Positions 56,307-64,000 of a stretch of DNA of 64,000 nt are shown here, piece after piece (position 1 is the stretch's first letter; every line of letters starts with the position of its first letter). The DNA comes from Telopea speciosissima (Eukaryota > Streptophyta > Magnoliopsida > Proteales > Proteaceae). The stretch covers positions 1,736,001-1,800,000 of the forward strand of contig NC_057924.1 of the NCBI RefSeq assembly GCF_018873765.1, written 5' to 3'. The notes under the pieces were generated by a model, which was not told where the DNA came from, ran no database searches, and worked only from the letters and a program-made list of their open reading frames with translations. The translations under genes were made by a program, and so were the position numbers.

Positions 56307-59300
56307 ATGGAAGCGACGCTTAGGTTTTCGTTTCCAAACGTTTCTGGCAGTTGCAGGCGAAATTTCATTGGTAGAATGTCTACTATAGGAGGAAATCCAA
56401 TGGATGGCGGAGCCAAAACTGTTTCTTTACGCGGCATTCGAGCGCAGCAGGTTGGTAATGTTCTTGACTGTTGATATTCCCCAAAAGACTAAACTAGGTT
56501 TTGTAATCTTCCATGTGAATTGGAACTTGGTTGTCGAATATCGAGGTAGAGTAATCTTTGTGTTTGGTGGTTGTGTGAATATTTTGGCTGGATTCTATGT
56601 GCATTTTTGTGCCTTTTTTTTTTTCCTCTTCTTTTTCAGATATGGTCGAGGAATCGATTGTTTTGCTAGCGTTTGGATCGGGTTTAGCACATACTAATGG
56701 GAAAAAAGATAACAGAAATAGTTGTATGTCTTTCGCTGGATTTTGCAGCTTTGTTGATTATTGTAGTTAGGATGACACCCAGGAACGTTAGGCTCTTGGA
56801 GCTCCAAAATGAATGCTGACTGCAAGTTTATTTGGCATTCTTTCACTGATCAGAAGCTTAAGTAAATGGGTTGACTGAGAAAGATGAATGTTAAACCATA
56901 TAGAAACTAGAAATATTATATTGCCTCGGTCATCTCTACAATGGTAGAGATTATATATATACAGCAAGATAGCTTGCCCTAGTTGGCTATACATCTTGTA
57001 GTAGGTATCGATTAAAATTGGAAGTGGAATAAAAATAGAACTCTGCATGTGGAACCAGATCCCATATCCATCAACACACACCCTCAAGGGGAAGAGTCGG
57101 AATAGCAAATCTTCAATTTGTCACGCATAAACTGAAAAAGAGCAGTTGGTAGCGCCTTGGTGAGAACATCGGCCAGTTGATCGGTAGTTGAGATGAATTG
57201 GACGGAAAATTGGCATTTGGCAATCCGATCACGAACAAAGTGAAAATCGATCTTAATGTGTTTCATACAAGCATGATATACGGGATTGGTAGATAAAAAT
57301 ATGCCACGCCAATATTGTCACACCATAGGATAGGCGGGCCACACCAAGGAAAACCGAGTTCCTTGAACAACGATCAAGCCATATGAGTTCTGCAGAAGCG
57401 TCAGCTAGGGCCTTGTACACGGATTTAGTGGAGGATCTAGCAACAATTTTTTGTTTTTTTGGAGTTCCAAGAGATAAGATTGGGCCCTGGAAAGATTGCA
57501 TACCCCCCCAGTAGACTTACGATCGTCACCGTTGCTCGCCCAATCAGCATAAAAAAAAGCTTGTAGAGACATCAATAAAGCGCTCAATAAGGAGACCATG
57601 ACTGTGAGTATACTTAAGGTAGCAAAGTATACGCTTGGCAAGTATCCAATGATCTTCAGTTGGAGCATGCAAATACTGGCAGGCGTGGTTGACAACAAAG
57701 GACACATCAGGGCGGGTAAGGGTGACATACTGTAGAGTGCCAACAATAGAGTGATACTGAGTGGGATTGGCTAGTAGGGCACCCCCTGTAGTTGATGGTT
57801 TGAGGGTGGTGGCCATTGGAGTTTGAATAGGCTTATAGTCAACCATGCCTACATGTTGAAGTAGATCACCAATATAGCGAGACTGTGAAAGCAGGATACC
57901 CTTCGAATGAGGAAGAGCCTCAATATCAAGGAAAAAATGGAGAGGGCCTAGATCCTTGATGGAAAACTCATCCACCAGTTGACGAAGTAAAGTGGTAATC
58001 TGATGAGAATCATTACTGGTAACAAAAATGTCATCCACGTATATTAGAACATAAATAATGTGCGTACCGTTCCTGTTGATGAACAAAGATGGGTCGGTTT
58101 GAGATGCCTGAAAACCCAACTATATGAGAAACTAGGATAACCCGTGGAACCAAGCATGTGGGGCCTGCTTGAGACCATACAAGGAACAATGAAGCTTGCA
58201 CACGTGATGAGGATGGGTGGGGTCCTCAAACCCTGGTAGTTGAACCATGTACACCTCCTTAGAGAGAACATCATGGAGGAAGGCATTATGAACATCAAGT
58301 TGATGAACCGGCCAGCCCTGCGAGGTGGCAATAGCAAGAATGGAGCAAACAGTAGTAGGCTTCACAACAGGGGCTAAAGGTCTCTGTGTAATCAATCCCA
58401 TGTTGTTGGTGGAACCCCTTTGCAACAAGATGCGCTTCATAGCATTCAAGAGAACCATCAACCTTCCTTTTAATACAGTAAACCCACTTGTACCCAACCA
58501 GATTCATATTGGCATCACGTGGAACAAGGGACCAGGTGCCGTTGTGAATCAGGGCATTGAACTCATTGGCCATGGCCATGTGCCACTCTGAAAATTTGTT
58601 GGCTTGAGAGATCGCTTCAGGGCGTGCAAGGAGAGTGAACACAATGTCTTGAAGATCCTGATGGAGCGCGCGAAAAACATGTTGAAATCTTTAGGAGTGA
58701 GGAGCTTGCTGGTGATGGTAAGTTCATCTGCAAGGGATTTGGTATGCTGCAAGAACTGAGAGACCAATTCATCTTGCTTGTGAACCAGTTGCTGAAGGCC
58801 AAGATGAAGGGAGAGAATGTGCGTGGAGGAAGCAGGGCGCCTAAAATAGGACAAGAGAGTAACCCAGATGGACTTGCTAGTATCTTTGTTGAAGATGGGC
58901 GGCAGAATTTCTTCAGAGAGAGATGCAATAAGGAGACTCATCAGAGTCGCATCTTGTTGTTGCCGAGCTTGAGAAGCATCAGGATCGGTAGGGCAAGGCG
59001 TGTAGCCATCAACATATCCCAGTAACCACTGGTCTTTGAGAAAAGGCACAATTTGACCCTTCCAAAGAAGATAATTTTTGGGAGTCAGTTTCAAGGAGAG
59101 GAAGTGATGAGCGGAGCTCATGGAGAGATTGGAGGGATGGACGGTGGGGGTAGGAGGGGCGGTGGTGTTGGCTGATTCGGCAGTGATGGACATGATGGTA
59201 GAGATGGTGATGGCGGTAGAGAAAGGAGCTGACTAGGTATGGTGGTAATGGGAATGTGATGTTATGAGAAGTGGTGGGTTGTAGAGTAGGGATGAAGGAG

Positions 59301-59351
59301 ATTGGGGGTTGGATTTTGGTATTCGTGGAGGGTAATGGATGGAAATTGTGA

Positions 59352-59394
<43 letters not shown>

Positions 59395-62300
59395 AGGGAA
59401 TGATGAGTCCGTGTAATATGGGAGAGGGTAATGATGAGGGCAATATGGGAGAAGAAAATGATGAGGTTGTGGAATGGCAGTACATTATGCCACTGGGAAT
59501 ATTTATGCAACTGGAAATATTGGTGGTGCAGCAAGGTGAGGGCAGAGACTAGTGGTGATACAGCAGCGATCTCAAATTTGAAGACTGATTGTAAAGAGGC
59601 AGCGGGCAGTGGCAAACAAGATATGGCAGCGGCAACTCATTGGAGATGCAGCGAGACAAAATGAAATCTAGGAGAAGATGCTCGGTGGAGCTAAATGCTC
59701 TGATACTATATATAAACAAGAAATATTTTATTGCCTTGGCCAGCTCTACCATGGTAGATATTATATATATACATCAAGATAGCTTGCCCTAGTCGATTAT
59801 ACAACTGGTAGTAGAAATCGGTTAGAATCGGAAGTGGAATAGAAATAGAACTCTACATGTGGAATAGGAACTGGATTCCATATCCGTCAATAAACCAGAT
59901 TTGGTAGATGTCAAGTTTAGCATGTAATGAGAGAGGAGCAGTTTTCCTTTTCCCTCTCTTTCATTGTGCTCCTTTAAAGTCATTAATCATAATAAGATAA
60001 AGCTAAATACGGATAGCTATACTTCTTTAATATCTGCAAATACTAATTGTGAAATGTAGCTGCAAGAAGACTTAATTTGAGCTATGTTGAGAAATTTTGT
60101 GAAAATTCTAACATAGACAATCAAAAAATCACATGATATTACTTCTGACTTTGTCTTTGGTCATTTTTGCAGTCCGAGTCTAATGATTTATCTGCTATGC
60201 TTTCTCCCAAAAGTGATTCTGCAGTTGACGCCCTCAAAGTCAAGCAGTTGGATGTGGGAAGTAACCAAGATGAAATAGCTGCCAGCCAGGGTATCAGAAT
60301 TAGAAGGCGACCACCTAGTAGTGCCCCTTTGCACCATTTGGGCCCATTTGAGTTCCGGATACAGAGTGAGGGCAACACTCCTCAAAACATTCTGGAGGAA
60401 ATAATATGGAACAAGGACATGGAAGTCTCACAAGCACGTTCAAACTGCACTTTTGGGATCATTTTTATTTTGTATCTCTATTTCTGCAACAGTCTCCCCT
60501 AACTTTTCCTCTCCTTCGCCCAGTTAAAAGAGAGAGTGCCTCTGTTGTCGCTGAAGAAAGCTATGGCGAATGCTCCTCCCGTTAGAGACTTTGTTGGGGC
60601 GTTGAAGGCATTTCATCTGCGAACTGGATTACCAGCCTTAATAGCTGAAGTGAAGAAGGCTTCTCCAAGCCGAGGTGTATTAAGAGAGGATTTTGATCCG
60701 GTATGATGTGCTACATGAGCCTTTTTTCCTAGATTTTGTCTTTGTCATGCTATTCTCCACTTGTGCAACTACGCTTAAACTATATGGAAGTATTCAACTA
60801 TGTCTTATTCTTTCTTTGAGTACCCATGAAGCTGAAGAAACCTGGTAGAAAAATTGAAGTGTTATGGTGTTACAGTCTTTACTTGAACAGTTCCTTGCAT
60901 CTCCCATTACCTATATTGTAATGTTGTAAACCGTCACATTGACTCGCCTCATTGTGATGGTCATTGCTTATCTATCCTGAGGATTTTTTCATAGTCTGAT
61001 CCCCACTCAAACCAGTACATTGTTGTATTATAGTCGTATATGCATTTTGGATCAGTCTAGTTCATCGAAACCATCCCCCATAATGGACAGGTACCTATAG
61101 ATATGATTGGAGTTCCATCTTATGGGAAGTGCTACAAAGTTGTATATAAAAATACTACTTAAAAGACGTTGGTAAATATGAGAATGAATGACTCCACTGG
61201 GCTGTTAATTACATGAAGCTGAACATTGGATTAGATGAGGTGTCCGGGTAATGGGTTATCTCAGATAAGAAATTTGAAACTCAAATCATTAAAAGACGTT
61301 GGTAAATATGAGAATGAATGACTCCACTAGGGTGTGGCACTTCTCAGCCTAGCCTGCCTCACCTACTCTAACCCACCAAAGTCCAGCTCGATTTGTAAAT
61401 CAGTTGATATTGGTTGGACCTTATCGTCTGATTGTTAAATGTGCAGGGCTCTGCAGCTGATGGGTTGGTGATTCCCCTTAAACCGAGCCAAACCCTGCCT
61501 AAATCTGCCTAGCATGCCCAATTGTTATGACCAAGTCCACCTAATTGCCTGATTAAAATGCTTTTAATATAATAAAAAACCAAATAATAAAACTTGAGGT
61601 TATTTTTTTTCTCTTTTAAACATCTTAATCTTTAGCAGGCTTTTGAACCTCAACCCAACTCAGCTTTAAAAAAGGGCATACCTAGTGCACAGGAATTCCG
61701 CACCTGTGGGGTCTGGGGATGGTCATAATGTACACAGCCTTACCCCCATTTCATGGAGAGGCTGTTTGCCGAACTTAACTCAGCTCTATTCAAAGGCATA
61801 CTTTACCTAACTAAATGAGTCGGCTACATGGATCCTTTTTCATCAATCTACCTCTATTCAAAGCTATACTTTACCTGTCCTAAGCAGGGCTTTTGAAACT
61901 GGCAATTATAAATGGGCTGGGCTTGGGTGTGCCTTCCTCATGCTTGTGCCCACATCATAATCAGGTGGTTTGGGGCTGGCCACCTGACCTGAAACCCACA
62001 TGGTTGCCTTCCTATCTTTTCTGAGTGAAAAGACCTTTGGAACTGACTTTTTGAAACAAACGTTATGTTTCAACTCACTGTGTTTGTTTGGAATCATTCT
62101 CTGATTCCATGGTCTTCCCTTGGTCATGAAATAGGTTCAAATAGCCGAAGCTTATGAGAAAGGTGGGGCAGCATGCCTTAGTGTTTTGACAGATGCGAAA
62201 TACTTCCTGGTAATATTGTCTGTTTGAGATGACTACTGCTAGATTGGTTTTTTTTTTTTTTTTTGGGGGGGGGGGGGGTTGGAATAGTGGGAGGGTGGTT

Positions 62301-62645
62301 GGGTGGAGTGAGCTGAATACAAGTCACTTGTTTTTCAGGGAAGCTTTGAAAATCTGGAGATCATACGCAATGCTGGAGTAAAGGTTTCCCTCGTTAAATG
62401 TCTTCTCTGCTGCTTTATCTGGATCGTTTACGTGTGTGCTTTAAATATTGGTTTCTCTGACTTGGACAAAAAAAAAACAGTGCCCTCTTCTCTGCAAAGA
62501 ATTCATCATTGACGCCTGGCAAATTTACTATGCTCGAACAAAAGGGGCAGATGCAGTTCTTTTGATGGCCGCTGTGTTGCCTGATCATGACATTGGGTAC
62601 ATGACTAAGATATGCAAAATTCTTGGGTTGGCTGCACTTGTTGAG
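56307..62645 (+). CDS. IGPS: Indole-3-glycerol-phosphate synthase, chloroplast (5' part; 3' exons off the window)
   Basis: Exons 56307-56450, 60173-60433, 60524-60700, 62135-62209, 62339-62383 and 62481-62645 give 867 nt, 289 codons, still open at the last donor. The enzyme closes the indole ring in tryptophan synthesis, converting CdRP to indole-3-glycerol phosphate. Residues 1-50 ([20 protein letters not shown]..) look like a transit peptide. GIRIRRRPP and [21 protein letters not shown] match plant IGPS. The TIM barrel starts at [25 protein letters not shown] holds the conserved Glu and Lys, [19 protein letters not shown] the catalytic Lys on strand 3, then [13 protein letters not shown] and AALVEV with a further catalytic Glu. 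Later strands (with NNRN and GES motifs) must lie beyond 64000. Intron 1 (3.7 kb) holds a Ty1/copia fossil in antisense. Intron 2 has an unusual donor (see findings). Confidence 0.92.
56897..59890 (-). mobile_element. Ty1/copia LTR retrotransposon fossil in IGPS intron 1
   Basis: LTRs at 56897-57074 (3' LTR) and 59707-59890 (5' LTR), about 180 bp each, are flanked by the exact 5-bp target repeat TAAAC (56892-56896 and 59891-59895). A tRNA-Met-like primer site lies inside the right LTR at 59697-59706. In minus orientation the order is a gag-like region (58549-59193, with [20 protein letters not shown]), reverse transcriptase (about 57544-58640, with [11 protein letters not shown]) and RNase H (57084-57501). 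It is shorter than an intact copia element and broken in several places. The LTRs differ at roughly one base in seven, so it is several million years old at least. Confidence 0.85.
59353..59391. repeat. (GA)n microsatellite
   Basis: About 19 GA units inside the copia fossil, upstream of its gag-like region in element orientation. Confidence 0.9.
61159..61329. repeat. Direct repeat pair of about 39 bp, 130 bp apart
   Basis: TTAAAAGACGTTGGTAAATA and TGAGAATGAATGACTCCACT occur together at 61159-61198 and again at 61289-61328, identical by eye. They lie in IGPS intron 3. Confidence 0.85.
61668..61777 (-). mobile_element. Au SINE fragment in IGPS intron 3
   Basis: Reverse complement of the middle and 3' parts of an Au SINE: CGGCAAACAGCCTCTCCATG, GGGGGTAAGGCTGTGTACAT, TATGACCATCCCCAGACCCC and the T-rich end at 61668. 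The tRNA-like head is absent. Confidence 0.65.
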
Positions 62646-62936
62646 GTTTGTGGAATTCTTTTCCCTTGTTGTGATTAACTTTATTTTTTTGTTATTGAAA
62701 TGGTTTTGACTCCACATTTTGTTGATGAAGCGAAGTTGGGTTTTATCTATTCAATACTGAATTCAAACTCTAACTGGCCTTCGGCCTTTAAGTTTAGTTC
62801 ACTCTTTTGTCCCACTGTATATGGTTCTTCAATATTTCTATTGCTTATATGCTATTACTTGCCAAGTTTTCTCTGGTTGCTTAATTTCAAGGAACCGGGC
62901 TTTGATTTTTAAAAATTTTGATTTAGGCCCTTATTC

Positions 62937-62985
62937 TCAACAACAACTCAGCCTTATCCCAACTAAATGGGGTCAGCTATTTAGG
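62937..62985 (-). mobile_element. 3' end of an RTE-type LINE or derived SINE, reverse copy
   Basis: CAACAACAACTCAGCCTTAT and CCCAACTAAATGGGGTCAGC are the reverse complement of the tail at 53341-53406. Only the tail is present. Confidence 0.55.
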
Positions 62986-63102
62986 TCCTTATTCTCATCC
63001 CTTGAAAATGTGATAATTTCGTGGAAATATTGCAACATGTATGAAATATATGTATATATTCTTTTAAATATAGAAATGATGGAAGCTTTAAAAGAAACTT
63101 AG

Positions 63103-63268
63103 CATAGTTATCAAGGCGTCACCTAGGTGACCGCCTTGGCATCCAAGTGCCTTGACAACTAGTGTCGCCTTGGTTGCCTAGGCGGGCAATTTGGTCACCT
63201 TGTTGGTGTCGACTTGCGTCCAGACCCCCTTCAATGCCTTGGGTCGCCTAGACACTGTGACAACTATG
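63103..63268. mobile_element. hAT-type MITE, 8-bp TSD with one mismatch
   Basis: Ends CATAGTTATCAAGGCG and CACTGTGACAACTATG are imperfect inverted repeats; the interior is built from GCCTAGGCG/CGCCTTGG words. The flanks AAACTTAG (63095-63102) and AAACTTAA (63269-63276) agree at 7 of 8 bases. 166 bp, non-coding. Confidence 0.75.
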
Positions 63269-64000
63269 AAACTTAAGGGAAACGAACAACTATGAACTAA
63301 GTCATGCCTGAGAACCAGTGCATAAGCAAAGGATATGTCAGAAGATTGATTGTGACAAATTTTTGTGATGTTGGGTTCATTACACTTTAATATTGGTGTA
63401 CAATCATGCTCATTGAGTAAGACTTCACAAGTGTTACATCTTTGACATACAAAGACTAGGCTTGAACTTTGATTAAATCATCATTAAACCTAGGGAAAAT
63501 ATCTACCCCCTCCCCTCTAAGTTTGCCTAATATCAATCCAGTACCCAAGTTTTGAAAAATATCTACCCCCTCCCCTACTTTATAAAGTTACTATCAACCA
63601 TACCCCAACCGTTAAAAACTACCATTAATTGATGACGTGGACAAGTCCACTTTATCTAAAACCCCAAATTACCCTTAATTTATTTTAATTCCATTTTTAC
63701 CCCTCCAATCCCAAAATCCCCTTTTTGCATCGTTTCCCCCCAAACCAAAAGGTTTTTTTTTTTATTTATTGTTTTTCTCTCAAAATCAAAACCCATTTTC
63801 ATCATTTTTCCCCAAAAGCCAAAGCCCTTTTTCATACCTACAACAACAAAAATGAAGAAATAAACAAAGAAGAAGAACAAGCAGGAGAATCATATAACAG
63901 GGACAGGCTCGCCTGATTCCCCCAAAGCAGAGTCATCATCGGATCTCCCTGCAACATTGTCTACACGAGCTCCACAAGCAGGAGCTACAGCCCCACCCAA

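Larger units (their letters stand above)
62646..64000 (+). other. IGPS intron 6 (partial), with repeats
   Basis: No IGPS exon is found from 62646 to the right edge. It contains an RTE tail in reverse (62937-62985), a hAT MITE (63103-63268) and a C/A-rich stretch from about 63490 (TATCTACCCCCTCCCCT occurs twice, 63499-63516 and 63560-63577) that looks like part of a dispersed repeat. The proline/alanine-like tail at 63900-64000 is not recognisable as an exon. Confidence 0.5.

Noticed and set aside
63725-63916. 63-aa frame near the right edge as an IGPS exon
   Set aside because: It does not match the expected continuation of IGPS and lies in C/A-rich repeat-like sequence.

Overview
The window is nuclear DNA of a flowering plant. 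Genes are split by GT-AG introns, their proteins are plant-specific (AGCVIII kinase, plastid IGPS, class I small heat-shock protein, LACS8-type acyl-CoA synthetase), and introns and spacers are full of plant transposons: Au-type SINEs, hAT and Mutator-like MITEs, a CACTA end, and Ty3 and Ty1 LTR fossils. Long TE-filled introns and AT-rich spacers suggest a non-grass, probably woody angiosperm with a large genome. I cannot name the species.

Layout. (1) 534-725, minus: first two coding exons of a SEC14-type lipid-transfer protein; the rest lies off the left edge. (2) 726-13396: intergenic, no gene seen, but many short foldback elements. (3) 13397-14936, plus: four-exon universal-stress-protein-domain gene (306 aa). 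(4) 16812-27683, minus: two-exon D6PK-like kinase (609 aa) with a 9.0-kb intron holding a multi-level transposon nest. (5) 29.7-37.7 kb: intergenic, with foldback elements, MITEs and a CACTA end. (6) 37701-47428, minus: eleven-exon LACS8-type long-chain acyl-CoA synthetase (731 aa), with a 4.0-kb intron carrying a solo LTR inside an older LTR-like sequence. (7) 49014-49499, minus: intronless class I sHSP with a heat-shock element just upstream of its TATA box. (8) 52065-56007, minus: six-exon, probably plastid-targeted, multi-pass membrane protein of unknown function (345 aa). (9) 56307 to beyond 62645, plus: indole-3-glycerol-phosphate synthase of tryptophan synthesis, divergent from gene 8 across 299 bp, with a Ty1/copia fossil in intron 1; its last exons are off the right edge.

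The genes are unrelated housekeeping, signalling and stress genes; I see no metabolic cluster. Exon limits were set by hand from splice dinucleotides, frame continuity and remembered family sequences. The two complete multi-exon genes with most exons (LACS, membrane protein), the kinase and the USP gene all sum to whole codons with one stop.

The most notable non-genic signal is a group of 110-190-bp GC-rich foldback elements. Their sequences differ, but they share G-rich starts and C-rich ends, nearly self-complementary arms and 9-bp target duplications (four exact, three with one mismatch), which points to Mutator-type MITEs. One of them gives a readable order of nested insertions inside the kinase intron.
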